64,000 bases of DNA. Source: Candidatus Thiothrix putei (GTDB lineage: Bacteria > Pseudomonadota > Gammaproteobacteria > Thiotrichales > Thiotrichaceae). Below the pieces are notes generated by a model that was not told where the DNA came from, ran no database searches, and saw only the letters and a list, made by a program, of their open reading frames with translations. The DNA lies in NCBI GenBank assembly GCA_029972225.1, contig CP124756.1, positions 3,764,001-3,828,000 on the forward strand, written 5' to 3'. This document shows, one piece after another, positions 41,785-51,920 of the stretch (position 1 is its first letter; the number at the start of each line of letters is the position of its first letter). The translations under genes were made by a program, and so were the position numbers.

Positions 41785-42937
41785 CTCGCTCATTGATCAA
41801 CCCAGCCTATTCCAGCAACTGCGTTTGTCGGATTGGCTGTGGGCAGCATTAGTCATTGCTGCCAGCGCATGGGTATTCTTTCAATACGGTAGCGTAATGG
41901 ATGAATACGAAATCGGGATTCTTGCACTGACTGCACCTTCATGGATTGCCTTGGGTTGGTATTGGAAAGCCTTCCGCCCCTATACCATCGCCGTCGCGCT
42001 TTTGAGCTTGTTGGGCATTTGGTTGTATGGCGGCAATTACGCCAATGCTGAACAAGTGTTCGGGCTGAAATTTTTAGTCTCCAGCCAATCTGCCGTAATG
42101 TGGATGAGCGCTTTATTTGTACTGGCAACGGTGACTTATTTCGCGGGTTTATTCACAAACAATGCATTCACCTTGAAAACCGGTTCAGCCATGACATGGG
42201 TTGCCTTGGTAATGGGTTTCACCGGGTTAATGGTACGCTGGTATGAATCTTATCTGATTGACCCTGAATTTGGTCACATTCCCGTTAGCAACCTGTACGA
42301 AGTTTTCATTCTATTCTGCATTATCACCGGCTTGTTATATATGTTTTATGAGGGACGTTACAAAAATCGTTCACTCGGCGGTTTTGTATTGATGGTGATC
42401 AGCGCGGCGGTTGCTTTTCTGCTGTGGTACAGCTACACCAAAGGCGCACATGAGATTCAACCATTGGTTCCAGCCTTGAAAAGCTATTGGATGAAAATTC
42501 ACGTACCCGCCAATTTCATTGGTTACGGAGCGTTTGCTTTGGCAGCCATGACCAGTATTGCCTACCTTTTGAAACACCATGGGCAACAACGCAATGCGAA
42601 TGGCTTGCTGGCAACGCGCCTGCCCTCTTTGGAAATGCTTGATGATATAACCTACAAAGCGATTGCACTGGGCTTTGCGTTTTTCACCATTGCCACCATT
42701 CTTGGCGCAATGTGGGCTGCCGAAGCGTGGGGCGGCTACTGGTCGTGGGATCCGAAAGAAACATGGGCATTAATTGTCTGGTTAAACTATGCTGCATGGC
42801 TGCATTTACGCTTTTCCAAAGGCTGGCGCGGTGTACCCATGGCGTGGTGGGCAATCGTTGGCTTATTTGTTACCCTGTTTGCATTCCTCGGCGTAAACAT
42901 GTTCCTCTCCGGGTTGCATTCTTACGGTGAACTTTGA
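41759..42937 (+). CDS. ccsB: Cytochrome c biogenesis protein CcsB (CcsA/ResC type)
   Basis: The 392-residue protein has eight or more transmembrane helices and the haem-handling WWD segment WGGYWSWDPKETWALIVWLNYAAWLHLR. The haem-ligand His are in HIPVSNLYEVFI, in KIHVPANFIGYGAF and in the last helix SGLHSYGEL. It partners ResB in system II cytochrome c maturation, which explains the many periplasmic cytochromes in this window. It overlaps the resB end by 26 bases and is followed by dsbA after 92 bases. Confidence 0.92.
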   Translation: MSTPQQTIDSLIDQPSLFQQLRLSDWLWAALVIAASAWVFFQYGSVMDEYEIGILALTAPSWIALGWYWKAFRPYTIAVALLSLLGIWLYGGNYANAEQVFGLKFLVSSQSAVMWMSALFVLATVTYFAGLFTNNAFTLKTGSAMTWVALVMGFTGLMVRWYESYLIDPEFGHIPVSNLYEVFILFCIITGLLYMFYEGRYKNRSLGGFVLMVISAAVAFLLWYSYTKGAHEIQPLVPALKSYWMKIHVPANFIGYGAFALAAMTSIAYLLKHHGQQRNANGLLATRLPSLEMLDDITYKAIALGFAFFTIATILGAMWAAEAWGGYWSWDPKETWALIVWLNYAAWLHLRFSKGWRGVPMAWWAIVGLFVTLFAFLGVNMFLSGLHSYGEL

Positions 42938-43029
42938 GTACCTAGCCCAGTCCAACTCAAAGCGAGCGATGAAGATAACTGACAAATCAATGCAGTTCTT
43001 ACACAAACACAAGCAGGAGACAATAATTA

Positions 43030-43686
43030 ATGAAACGTACCTTAAGCCACACCCTCGGCTTTATGATGGCAGCACTGTTCGCTTTAACGGGTTGTATTCC
43101 TGAAGCCAGCCAAGCGCAGGATATCAAAGAAGGCACACATTACGTTACGCTATCACCCACGATTCCGACACAAGCACCTGCTGGTAAAGTCGAGGTTATC
43201 GACTTATTTTGGTACGGTTGCCCGCATTGTTATTCTCTGGAACCTACTATTGAGAAGTTTCTTAGCAACAAACCGGATAATGTTGTTTTCCAGCGAGTAC
43301 CCGCCACATTAAGCCCACGCTGGGAATACCACGCCAAATTATTCTATGTTGGGCAAATGCTTGACCCTGATGGCGCTAAACGCGTCCATACCAAAATCTT
43401 TGAGGCAATGCAAAAACAGCGCCGTAAGATCAACGATGACGATGCCATGACCCGTTTCTTTACGGAGCTAGGTTTTACATCTGATCAAGTTAAAAATGCT
43501 CTGAACTCCATGGAAATGAAAGCCATGATGGCACGCGCTAATGAAGTAGGTACAAAGTCCAAAGCAGATTCTGTTCCCGTCATTATCGTCAATGGCAAAT
43601 ACCGCACCAGCCCCAGCATGGTTGGCAGTGAAGAAACCTTACTACAAGTTGTTGATTATCTTGTAAAACGAGAGGCTCAACAATAA
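43030..43686 (+). CDS. dsbA: Thiol:disulfide interchange protein DsbA
   Basis: The 218-residue protein has a thioredoxin fold with the active site CPHC (Cys64-Cys67, WYGCPHCYSLEP) and the cis-Pro loop KADSVPVIIVNGKY, both typical of DsbA. The signal sequence ends ALTGC (Cys22), so it could be lipid-anchored, which is unusual for DsbA. It oxidises cysteine pairs of exported proteins, including those of apocytochromes. AGGAG lies 9 bases before the ATG. Coq7 follows 17 bases later. Confidence 0.9.
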   Translation: MKRTLSHTLGFMMAALFALTGCIPEASQAQDIKEGTHYVTLSPTIPTQAPAGKVEVIDLFWYGCPHCYSLEPTIEKFLSNKPDNVVFQRVPATLSPRWEYHAKLFYVGQMLDPDGAKRVHTKIFEAMQKQRRKINDDDAMTRFFTELGFTSDQVKNALNSMEMKAMMARANEVGTKSKADSVPVIIVNGKYRTSPSMVGSEETLLQVVDYLVKREAQQ

Positions 43687-43703
43687 CGTTAATGGAGAGT
43701 GAA

Positions 43704-44348
43704 ATGCGCAAACTCAGCTTGTTGGATAAAATTCTGACCGAAATTGACCAGTCTCTGCGCGTGGTTCATGCCACAGCACCAACCACGGAACGCCCTAATC
43801 CGGCTGCGGGGATACCAGAAACCGCCCCGCTTAGCGAAGTCGACCGTGAATTGATCAGCAGGTTGATGCGCATTAATCACACAGGCGAAGTATCTGCCCA
43901 AGGTTTATATCGAGGGCAGGCATTAACTGCTAAGCGTGAAGATATACGGGAACAGATGGAACGCTCTGCTATGGAGGAAAACGACCACCTCAACTGGACG
44001 GAAAAGCGTTTACAGGAACTAGGCGGTCGGAAAAGCCTGCTGAACCCATTATTTTATTGGGGTTCATTCACGATTGGTGCCGTCGCAGGCAAGATTGGTG
44101 ACAAATGGAGCCTTGGTTTTGTCAAAGAAACGGAAGATCAAGTCATTAAGCATTTGGAAGAACACATCAATCGCCTCCCCCCTCATGCACTAACTGATAT
44201 GGCAATTTTGCAAAAGATGAAGGCTGACGAACAGCATCATGGCGATGTTGCTATGCAAGCAGGAGGCGCAAAACTTCCCTTGCTAGCGCGTAAATTGCTG
44301 ATGCCGTTGATGTCAAAAGTCATGACTAAAAGTGCTTATTATCTCTAA
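43704..44348 (+). CDS. coq7: Ubiquinone biosynthesis hydroxylase Coq7
   Basis: I start at ATG 43704, four codons after a first ATG, because GGAGAG sits 4-5 bases before it. The 214-residue protein has the Coq7 diiron ligands: E in LMRINHTGEVSAQ, the EENDH motif and the later EEHINRLP and DEQHHGD. It hydroxylates 2-polyprenyl-3-methyl-6-methoxy-1,4-benzoquinol in aerobic ubiquinone synthesis. It ends 2 bases from the convergent lipB. Confidence 0.92.
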   Translation: MRKLSLLDKILTEIDQSLRVVHATAPTTERPNPAAGIPETAPLSEVDRELISRLMRINHTGEVSAQGLYRGQALTAKREDIREQMERSAMEENDHLNWTEKRLQELGGRKSLLNPLFYWGSFTIGAVAGKIGDKWSLGFVKETEDQVIKHLEEHINRLPPHALTDMAILQKMKADEQHHGDVAMQAGGAKLPLLARKLLMPLMSKVMTKSAYYL

Positions 44349-44350
44349 TT

Positions 44351-45004
44351 CTAAAGCCATTTTAGCGCTGCGTAACCTAAACGGTGCGTTAAACATTCAC
44401 ACAACTCACGGGCAAGTTCAAACGGTGCTTGTTCAATACCCAAGTCTTGACATTGCGTAACCTGCAAGCCTGCGTAACCACACGGGTTAATGCGCAGGAA
44501 AGGCTCTAGATCCATTGCCACATTCAGGCTCAACCCATGATAGGTACGACCTTTCGATACCCGTAATCCTAAGGCTGCAATTTTACGTCCATCGACGTAG
44601 ACGCCCGGCGCATCCCTATCCCCTCGTGCAGTAATGCCATAATGCACCAACAAATCGATCACCGATTGCTCAATGCCTGTGACCAGCTCACGCACACCTA
44701 AAGCTTTACGACGAATATCTAATAGCATATAAGCCACTAGCTGACCTGGGCCGTGATATGTCACCTGCCCACCACGATCAATGGGAATCACAGGAATATC
44801 GCCTGGCGCTAACACATGTTCCAACTTACCATTGCGTCCTAGCGTAAATACCGGCGGATGTTGTACTAGCCACACTTCATCCGGTGTATTGAGAAGACGA
44901 TTTTGGGTAAATACCTGCATCTGCTTCCAAGCGGACACATACTCTAGCAAACCCAGTTGGCGGATATGCAAAATATCCACCACTCGATGCTCTACAATGC
45001 CCAC
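44351..45004 (-). CDS. lipB: Octanoyltransferase LipB
   Basis: The 217-residue protein shows the LipB motifs [38 protein letters not shown] (with the catalytic Lys) and [13 protein letters not shown] (with the catalytic Cys). It transfers octanoyl from acyl-carrier protein to lipoyl domains in the cytoplasm. Its start overlaps the end of the YbeD-type gene by 13 bases. This ybeD-lipB pairing after dacA is conserved in gammaproteobacteria. A lipA gene is not in the window. Confidence 0.94.
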   Translation of the reverse strand: MGIVEHRVVDILHIRQLGLLEYVSAWKQMQVFTQNRLLNTPDEVWLVQHPPVFTLGRNGKLEHVLAPGDIPVIPIDRGGQVTYHGPGQLVAYMLLDIRRKALGVRELVTGIEQSVIDLLVHYGITARGDRDAPGVYVDGRKIAALGLRVSKGRTYHGLSLNVAMDLEPFLRINPCGYAGLQVTQCQDLGIEQAPFELARELCECLTHRLGYAALKWL

Positions 45005-45273
45005 AGCACCAACTCACAGGCTTTCAAGTCCTGATACACTGCATCAATCTGCTCCTTGCTGATTGCACGCAAATTCACCGTTAGACTGTGGTATTTACCA
45101 GCAGAGCTATCACGTCGCTGTAACCGCACTTCAGGATCAAACACAGAGTCGTGACGGCACACAATTTCACAAATCCGCAGATGAAACTCTACATCTGCAC
45201 GACCCACCACTTTGATAGGAAAATCACAAGGAAAATCCAGTTTTAATTCATCCTGCTGTCCAAAACGCTCCAC
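44992..45273 (-). CDS. ybeD: YbeD-family protein (DUF493)
   Basis: The 93-residue protein has the DUF493 ferredoxin-like fold, with [20 protein letters not shown] at the start and [25 protein letters not shown] at the end. E. coli YbeD is 87 residues and lies between dacA and lipB, as here. Its biochemical role is unknown; an ACT-like regulatory role in lipoate metabolism has been suggested from its position. It overlaps lipB by 13 bases. Confidence 0.9.
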   Translation of the reverse strand: MERFGQQDELKLDFPCDFPIKVVGRADVEFHLRICEIVCRHDSVFDPEVRLQRRDSSAGKYHSLTVNLRAISKEQIDAVYQDLKACELVLWAL

Positions 45274-45297
45274 AGCCCATCCTCACGCTTGCGGTTA

Positions 45298-46539
45298 TTA
45301 ATCCGCGAACAACTTCTGAATACTATCCATTGTCCGCCGCCACCAGCCGCCTTCGGTCACATCTTCCAGCGCCAACAACGGGGTTTCCTTAACGACTTTA
45401 CCCAGCTCTTGATCAGTAATAATCACTTTGCCCAGTACGCCACCCCGTTTAATGGGGGCGTCAATCCCTTTATCAAGCTGCATTCCACCTTTCAATTGGT
45501 CGTAGCGCCCTTTGACAATACTAACAAACAAATTATCAACCACCCCAGCAGGCACTTCCGTTGCCTCACCCTTCCAAACTCGCACTTTTGCCAACACAGC
45601 CCCTGCATCGTAGAGCTTGTGTGTTTCAAAGGTACGGAAGCCGTATTCCAACAACTGTTGGCTGACATTCGCGCGTGCTTCTTCACTTTTTGCACCCAAC
45701 ACCACTGAAATCAAACGCATATTGTCACGTTTGGCAGAGGCTACCAAACAATAACCCGCTGACTCGGTATGCCCGGTTTTCAAACCATCCACCGTTGGGT
45801 CACGCCACAATAAGCGATTACGGTTTTGCTGCTTGATATTGTTGTAGCTGAATTCCTTAATAGCATACAGTTTGTAATACTCTGGAAACTCATGCACCAA
45901 GGCTTCCACCAGTTTCACAATGTCACGCGCCGTCGTGTAATGATCCTTAGCTGGCCACCCTGTGACATTCATGTAACGGGTATCCGTCATGCCGAGCTCA
46001 GCCGCCGTCTGATTCATACGCTGCACAAAGGTTTCTTCACTACCCGCCACATGCTCTGCTAACGCCATCGCCGCATCATTACCCGATTGGATAATCATGC
46101 CCTTGAGTAACTTCTCAAACTGAATTTTTTTGCCCAACTCTACGAACATGCGTGAGCCTTCCATTTTCCACGCTTTTTCGCTGATCAGTACTTCATCCTC
46201 CAGCTTAACCGTACCCTTACCTAATTCCTGATAAACCAAGTAAGCCGTCATCAGTTTAGTAATACTGGCAGGTTCCACCCGCATTCCGGGGTTTATACCA
46301 GCCAACTCCTCGCCACTTTGGAAATCAACCAGCAAATAGCTTTTCGCCTCAATTTCTGGCACACCAGGTGCCATCGCAATGATTTCCGGTGGAATATTAG
46401 GGTCATTGTAGGGAGCAGTGGACATATCTTTAGGTGCAGGCTCACCCGTGTCCGACGGTGCTGAAGCAAACTCAGCGCTAACAATGCCGCCTGCCAGCAA
46501 TCCCGCTAACAATAACGATTTAAGTATCCTTGTAAACAT
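45298..46539 (-). CDS. dacA: D-alanyl-D-alanine carboxypeptidase (PBP5/6 type)
   Basis: I start at ATG 46539 (AAGGA 7 bases upstream) rather than the GTG five codons earlier. The 413-residue protein has a signal peptide (cleavage near VSA, 22) and the low-molecular-mass PBP motifs: Ser92-Lys95 (SITK), Ser152-Gly-Asn154 (SGN) and Lys254-Thr-Gly (KTG). It trims the terminal D-Ala from peptidoglycan. The C-terminal PBP5_C domain and an amphipathic anchor helix (WWRRTMDSIQKLF) end it. Confidence 0.94.
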   Translation of the reverse strand: MFTRILKSLLLAGLLAGGIVSAEFASAPSDTGEPAPKDMSTAPYNDPNIPPEIIAMAPGVPEIEAKSYLLVDFQSGEELAGINPGMRVEPASITKLMTAYLVYQELGKGTVKLEDEVLISEKAWKMEGSRMFVELGKKIQFEKLLKGMIIQSGNDAAMALAEHVAGSEETFVQRMNQTAAELGMTDTRYMNVTGWPAKDHYTTARDIVKLVEALVHEFPEYYKLYAIKEFSYNNIKQQNRNRLLWRDPTVDGLKTGHTESAGYCLVASAKRDNMRLISVVLGAKSEEARANVSQQLLEYGFRTFETHKLYDAGAVLAKVRVWKGEATEVPAGVVDNLFVSIVKGRYDQLKGGMQLDKGIDAPIKRGGVLGKVIITDQELGKVVKETPLLALEDVTEGGWWRRTMDSIQKLFAD

Positions 46540-46609
46540 GAACAATCCTTTCACTTATAGGCATTATTTTCATGGTCAGTACGGTAGCGAAGCTAGCGCC
46601 ATCCTGCAA

Positions 46610-47434
46610 CTATTTGCCTGCAACGACCTTAAAGTTTGCCAAACCGTTACTTTCCAAAATATCTTTCACATTATCAATTTGATCTTGGTTATACAAAGGG
46701 CCAACCCTAACCTGATACATTTCGCGCCCATTTTGTTGCGCAGTAGCCATTTCTGTTTTCGCCAAGCCCACTGATGTCAAACGCACAAACATATCGAGAG
46801 ATGCATTACGATCAGGCCATGTACCCGCAATCACGTAATAAGGCTTAGACTTATCCACAGGCTCAACCGATTTCACCGGCGGTGCAGCCGCTTTAGGCTT
46901 ACTCGCGGCTTTAAGCTCAGGTGGCAATTGCTCAGGTGGAATCGCCGCCACTTCAACAGGTGCACCTGTTTTTGCCTTAATACCGAGCGCATTGGCGGCT
47001 GCAAACGACAATTGGATCAAATCCCCACTCTCAAATGGTCCACGGTCATTGATACGTACAATAATATGCTTGCCATTCTGCTGATTAGTGACTTTTGCAA
47101 AACTGGGTAATGGCAAGGTGCGGTGTGCAGCAGAATAACCGTACATATCAAAGACTTCACAGCCCGCTGTTTCCGTTCCTTGATATTCTGCTCCGTACCA
47201 TGCCGCAGTGCCGTGTTCCGCATAACCCGCTGCCGAGTCCAACACTTGGTAAGTTTTGCCTTCAATCGTGTAAGCGGGGTCATTACCACACTCACTACGG
47301 GCTTCGGTGCTTACCTTATTCTGCACTTGCGCCGTATCCATATTTGATTTTTTAGCGCCATTGCTACTGCAAGCGACCAAACTTATGGTCATGGAAGCCA
47401 ATAAGACTCCCGAAAATCGCCAGTTTATTGTCAT
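46610..47434 (-). CDS. rlpA: RlpA-family lipoprotein with SPOR domain
   Basis: I prefer ATG 47434: the extra ten residues of an upstream start (MGDDKKLDNT) would put acidic residues at a signal peptide start. The 274-residue protein has a lipobox (SLVAC, Cys22), a double-psi beta-barrel (GTAAWYGAEYQGTETAGCEVFDMYGYSAAHRTLPLPSF...VRINDRGPF) and a C-terminal SPOR domain (PYYVIAGTWPDRNASLDMF...). RlpA cleaves glycan strands lacking stem peptides, and SPOR directs it to the septum. Confidence 0.9.
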   Translation of the reverse strand: MTINWRFSGVLLASMTISLVACSSNGAKKSNMDTAQVQNKVSTEARSECGNDPAYTIEGKTYQVLDSAAGYAEHGTAAWYGAEYQGTETAGCEVFDMYGYSAAHRTLPLPSFAKVTNQQNGKHIIVRINDRGPFESGDLIQLSFAAANALGIKAKTGAPVEVAAIPPEQLPPELKAASKPKAAAPPVKSVEPVDKSKPYYVIAGTWPDRNASLDMFVRLTSVGLAKTEMATAQQNGREMYQVRVGPLYNQDQIDNVKDILESNGLANFKVVAGK

Positions 47435-47524
47435 CGTATTGTCCAGCTTTTTATCATCGCCCATTAGAACACTGACCCGCGCTGCGATACACGAGCCAGC
47501 TTATCGCTTTCACTATTATAACGT

Positions 47525-48718
47525 TTAGAAACCAAACTTACGCTTACGAATTTCCTGCGCAAGCTGATGTACTGCCATTGCATATTTTGAACTAGGATTG
47601 TAACGGGTAATCGCATAGAAATTTTCACCGCCTACCCAATACTCATCAGTCGTCCCATCCAGCTTAATCAAACTCACTTTGGCAGAGTTGATAGCCCCTT
47701 GTGGCCTTACCCCTTTAGCAGCAAGTTCACCCAAAGTACGTGATGGTTTTTTCGGTGTTGCTTCAGCAATACTAGCATAACCCGCACCGGAAACATAAGC
47801 AGGGACAGCAACACCGCCACCGCGCTTCCAACCATTTTTAGCAAAATAATTCGCAACACTGGGAATAGCATCCTGAGGATTCCACAAGTCACGCTTACCA
47901 TCACGGTTGCCATCAATCGCGTAACTGCGATAGCTGCTCGAAATAAACTGCCCTAAGCCCATTGCCCCGGCATAGGAACCGTTAAAAATCTGCGGCCTCA
48001 CCTTCTCTTCTCGCGATAACAATAAAAACTGCTCCAGTTCTTTCTGATAAAAACTGGAACGACGTGGAAAATCAAACCCTAACGTTGTTAATGCCTGCAA
48101 GGTATTGTGCTTACCCGTATTTTTACCGTACTGCGTTTCCACGCCAATAATCGCCACTAAATACTCTGTATCCACCCCGTATTGACGGGTAGCCGCATCT
48201 AACAGCGCCGCATAGCGATTCCAAAAATCAACCCCGCCATTAATACGTTCCTCTGTGAGGAAAATGGGGCGATAAGCCCGCCATACTTGCCCTTCGGTAG
48301 GTGCACCCGCCTTGGTTAACGCTTCTTTATCACGCTGCACGCTGGAAAAGGTCTGTTCCAAAAACGCAATATCAAAACCATGCTGGCTGTTCATTTTACC
48401 AATAAACTGGCGCAGTGCCGGGTAACTGGCATAATCCCCGCGTAGTCCGGCAGGATAATTAACGGGTTGACGCGGTATCGTCGTGTTAGTTGGCTGCTGT
48501 GTTGCCGTACTGCCACCAGAAGACGGGGTTCCGACTGGCTGTCTGATAACAGTTGGGGGTAAACCTTGTTGACTGGGAACATTTGCAACCGGTGGATTGA
48601 ATACCCAAGGCCACTGCGGCCCCGCAGTGCATCCCCCTAATACTCCCCCCATCATAATGACACTTACCAGCTTACCCAGCGACTTATTCCATTGAACTGA
48701 ATCATGCATGATTTTCAT
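47525..48718 (-). CDS. mltB: Membrane-bound lytic murein transglycosylase B
   Basis: I start at ATG 48718, which has a GGAG 9 bases upstream; ATGs at 48727 and 48751 are alternatives. The 397-residue protein has a lipobox (GVLGGC) and a Gln/Thr/Pro linker. An MltB/SLT-fold domain follows with the catalytic Glu in IIGVETQYGKNTG, and the SYAGAMGLGQFISSSYR motif. A C-terminal segment (YNPSSKYAMAVHQLAQEI) completes it. It cuts peptidoglycan glycan strands and leaves 1,6-anhydro ends, later imported by AmpG-type permeases such as the one at 60979-62523. Confidence 0.92.
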   Translation of the reverse strand: MKIMHDSVQWNKSLGKLVSVIMMGGVLGGCTAGPQWPWVFNPPVANVPSQQGLPPTVIRQPVGTPSSGGSTATQQPTNTTIPRQPVNYPAGLRGDYASYPALRQFIGKMNSQHGFDIAFLEQTFSSVQRDKEALTKAGAPTEGQVWRAYRPIFLTEERINGGVDFWNRYAALLDAATRQYGVDTEYLVAIIGVETQYGKNTGKHNTLQALTTLGFDFPRRSSFYQKELEQFLLLSREEKVRPQIFNGSYAGAMGLGQFISSSYRSYAIDGNRDGKRDLWNPQDAIPSVANYFAKNGWKRGGGVAVPAYVSGAGYASIAEATPKKPSRTLGELAAKGVRPQGAINSAKVSLIKLDGTTDEYWVGGENFYAITRYNPSSKYAMAVHQLAQEIRKRKFGF

Positions 48719-48763
48719 ATACTCCATCTCCAAACCTGTTGAGGAGAGCATGAAAATCCTTCT

Positions 48764-49876
48764 TCAGCTATCCCGTTGATAAATGCGTTTGCGTTTCCTC
48801 ATCCCCATGATGATCCCGAAAGCCATCATCAGCGTGACCACGGAGGTTCCCCCGTAACTCACCAAGGGCAGTGGCACACCGACAACGGGGAGCAGCCCGC
48901 TGACCATGCCGGTGTTCACAAACAAATAAAAAAAGAATGACACACTCAGACTACCACCCAGCAGACGCGCGAACGTATCCTCACCCTTACTAGCAAGGTA
49001 TAACCCCCGCCAGATGATAAATATGTACAGCCCCATTAAAATCAGGTTGCCCACTAAGCCGAACTCTTCACCAAATACAGCAAAGATAAAATCGGTGTGC
49101 CGTTCTGGCAGAAAATCCAGATGCGCTTGGTCGCCTTGCATCCAGCCTTTTCCATAAGCCCCACCAGAACCAATCGCAATTTTTGACTGATAAATATGGT
49201 ATCCAGTTCCCAACAAATCCGATTCTGGATTCAAAAGCGTATCGACCCGACGCCGTTGATAATCATGCATCCCAAAAAAGTACAACAACGGGGCAGCAAC
49301 CGTCACAAAAGCAATTGCACCACCAATCAACCACCATGACATACCTGCTAAATAAATAACAAAAAATCCAGAAGTAGCAATTAACAACGAGGTTCCCAAA
49401 TCTGGCTGCTTCATAACCAGCAGCATCGGAACCAATACCAACAACAACGCAATCACAATATCCACAAAACGCGGCGGCAGCGGTTTCTCAGAAAAATAGT
49501 AAGCCACCATCATTGGCACTGCCAACTTCATGATTTCAGCAGGTTGAATATCAACACCAATATATAACCAACGGGTTGCGCCCTTTTTCGTTACCCCAAT
49601 GATTAAGACCAAGATCAGTAACACCACCCCAATGCCATACAGCCATACTGACCACTGGCGCAGTGTCTTACTGGAAATTTGAGAAAAAATGACCAATAGC
49701 CCCAGACCGATTGAAAAATGAATAATTTGCCGCTGCACCTGCTCGATATTGCCATCGCTGGCACTGTACAACGTGGCTAACCCCAAAAAAACCAGCAGTG
49801 ACAACACCGCCAACAACACCGCATCAACACGCTGTAGCGCAATGATCAACCAAGAAGGCAACAAACCACTAATCAC
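48764..49876 (-). CDS. rodA: Rod-shape glycosyltransferase RodA
   Basis: The 370-residue protein is a SEDS polymerase with ten transmembrane helices; GWMQGDQAHLDFLPERHTDFIFAVFGEEFGLVG is the conserved periplasmic loop and PLVSYGGTSVVTLMMAFG the C-terminal motif. Asp in the WLYIGVDIQPAEIMKL segment is the catalytic-site region of SEDS proteins. With PBP2 it polymerises peptidoglycan during elongation, so the cells are presumably rods. It follows mrdA by 3 bases. Confidence 0.95.
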   Translation of the reverse strand: MISGLLPSWLIIALQRVDAVLLAVLSLLVFLGLATLYSASDGNIEQVQRQIIHFSIGLGLLVIFSQISSKTLRQWSVWLYGIGVVLLILVLIIGVTKKGATRWLYIGVDIQPAEIMKLAVPMMVAYYFSEKPLPPRFVDIVIALLLVLVPMLLVMKQPDLGTSLLIATSGFFVIYLAGMSWWLIGGAIAFVTVAAPLLYFFGMHDYQRRRVDTLLNPESDLLGTGYHIYQSKIAIGSGGAYGKGWMQGDQAHLDFLPERHTDFIFAVFGEEFGLVGNLILMGLYIFIIWRGLYLASKGEDTFARLLGGSLSVSFFFYLFVNTGMVSGLLPVVGVPLPLVSYGGTSVVTLMMAFGIIMGMRKRKRIYQRDS

Positions 49877-49879
49877 CGT

Positions 49880-51865
49880 TTACCCCCTGTTTTTCTGTTT
49901 TCCTGACTTTTTAGTAGGCTCTTGTACCGATGTAGCTGGCTGCGCTTGCTCCAGTTCCTGCTGCGCTAGCGCACCGGCTGGTTTTAATGCATTATCGCCA
50001 TATGCTTGATTCAAGTAGGCATCCATGAGCTTGCGAGCAATCGGTGCGGCCGTCGCACCACCACCACCCATAGCATTTTCCACAATCACTGCCACAGCAA
50101 TTTTAGGATTATCCGCTGGAGCGAACCCAACGAACAATGCATGGTCACGCAACCGCTTAGCAATCCGACCTGCATTGTATTTACCACCAGCCAAACCAAA
50201 TACCTGAGCTGTGCCCGTCTTACCCGCGATACGGTAGGATGCCCCAGCCCCCGCTGCCCGTGCAGTACCACCGGGACGCATCACATTTTCCATCCCTTGG
50301 ATCGTCAAATTCCAATAATTATCCTTTGCTTCAAGGGTAGGAAACGGTTCAGGCTTGAGAACGCTTTCTTCCTGATTTCGCGCAGTACGCACCCCACGCA
50401 ACACATGCGGCTTCAATCGCACCCCACGATTCGCCATAATCGTCGTCGCATGAGCCAATTGCAGGGGTGTTGCTAACCAATAACCTTGACCGATACCAAT
50501 ATTAACCGTATCCCCAGGAAACCAATCACGCTTATGACGTTTCTCTTTCCATTCCTTGGTTGGCATCAAACCTGACGCTTCTGATGGCAAATCAATCCCT
50601 GTCTTTTCTCCAAAACCAAAGCGCCTCATCGCCGCAGAGAAACGATCAATCCCCATCCGATAGGCCAAATCGTAAAAATAGGTATCACATGACTGTTGAA
50701 TCGAATACTTCAGGTCAACCGAACCGTGGCCACTCTTATTCCAACACCGAAAGGCATGTTTTTGCCCCGGCAAACGAAAGAAACCAGGGTCGTAGACCCT
50801 TGAACCAGGCGTCACGACCCCCTCAATTAAACCCGCCACGCCGACCATTGGCTTAATGGTAGACCCCGGCGGATAAGTACCTTGCAGCGCACGATTAAAC
50901 AACGGACGATCAGGATCTTCACGTAAAGCCGTATAGTCCTTCTGAGAAATGCCATTAATAAATAAATTAGGGTCAAATGTTGGTACACTTGCCAAAGCCA
51001 GTATTTCACCATTACTTGGATCCATCGCCACAATCGCCCCACGCTCATTTTTCAGCAAATTTTCCGCAAAGATTTGTAAATTAATATCCAAACCGAGAAA
51101 TAATTCCTGCCCACCAACAGGGTCTTTTTTGCTCAGCAACGACTGTTTTTTACCATGGGCATCCACCTCAATCAATTGATACCCGGCTTGCCCATGCAAG
51201 CGATCTTCATGGAAAGCCTCTATCCCCGTTTTACCGATATGGGTGGTACCGATGTATTCATCCTTGTTCAAAGTCTCCAGATCACGCGCATCAATACGCC
51301 CTACATACCCAATGACATGACTCGCTGTTTTAACTAAAGGGTAGTAACGCTCCATACGCACCTCTACCCGCGCACCAGGGAAACGCGGACGATTGACAGC
51401 CCACGCAGCGTACTCTTCTTCTGTTAAATTTCCCCGAATGAGGATAGGCTGGTATTTAAAACGCCTTGCTTGAGTTTTAAACAAACGGACATCTTTTTCC
51501 GCTAGCGGAATAATGGATCCCAAACGCTCAACGAAAATATCAACATCGGCTAACGTCGACTTGCCATCAGCATTCTCATCACCGATATTGTCACGTACCA
51601 CCTCTAGGACATATTGCGTGTGGCTATCCGCCAGCAGTACACCATTACGGTCATAAATCTGACCACGATTAGGCGGGATGGGAATGCGCTTCTGGTAATG
51701 TTGGCGGGAAAGCTCAGAATACTTGGCGTGTTCGGATACTTGGAGTTGGTAAACCCTCCCCAAGATCCCCAACAAGGCAAACAGGATAATGATACCCGCG
51801 ACCATGGCTCGCACATTGAACATGTGCTGTTCATCACGTTCTAATTTAATCGGTCTATCGCTCAT
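49880..51865 (-). CDS. mrdA: Penicillin-binding protein 2, elongation transpeptidase
   Basis: The 661-residue protein has a cytoplasmic tail, a transmembrane anchor (about 20-40), a dimerisation domain and the transpeptidase domain: Ser335-Lys338 (STIK), the SCD triad (Ser392-Cys-Asp) and Lys549-Thr-Gly (KTGTAQ). It crosslinks peptidoglycan made by RodA. A Gln/Glu/Lys-rich C-terminus follows. It is the first gene of mrdA-rodA-mltB. Confidence 0.95.
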   Translation of the reverse strand: MSDRPIKLERDEQHMFNVRAMVAGIIILFALLGILGRVYQLQVSEHAKYSELSRQHYQKRIPIPPNRGQIYDRNGVLLADSHTQYVLEVVRDNIGDENADGKSTLADVDIFVERLGSIIPLAEKDVRLFKTQARRFKYQPILIRGNLTEEEYAAWAVNRPRFPGARVEVRMERYYPLVKTASHVIGYVGRIDARDLETLNKDEYIGTTHIGKTGIEAFHEDRLHGQAGYQLIEVDAHGKKQSLLSKKDPVGGQELFLGLDINLQIFAENLLKNERGAIVAMDPSNGEILALASVPTFDPNLFINGISQKDYTALREDPDRPLFNRALQGTYPPGSTIKPMVGVAGLIEGVVTPGSRVYDPGFFRLPGQKHAFRCWNKSGHGSVDLKYSIQQSCDTYFYDLAYRMGIDRFSAAMRRFGFGEKTGIDLPSEASGLMPTKEWKEKRHKRDWFPGDTVNIGIGQGYWLATPLQLAHATTIMANRGVRLKPHVLRGVRTARNQEESVLKPEPFPTLEAKDNYWNLTIQGMENVMRPGGTARAAGAGASYRIAGKTGTAQVFGLAGGKYNAGRIAKRLRDHALFVGFAPADNPKIAVAVIVENAMGGGGATAAPIARKLMDAYLNQAYGDNALKPAGALAQQELEQAQPATSVQEPTKKSGKQKNRG

Positions 51866-51920
51866 GAATTGCTGACGAGCATCCTGTCTGCCCTGTTTGA
51901 AATCGGGCGACTATAACAGA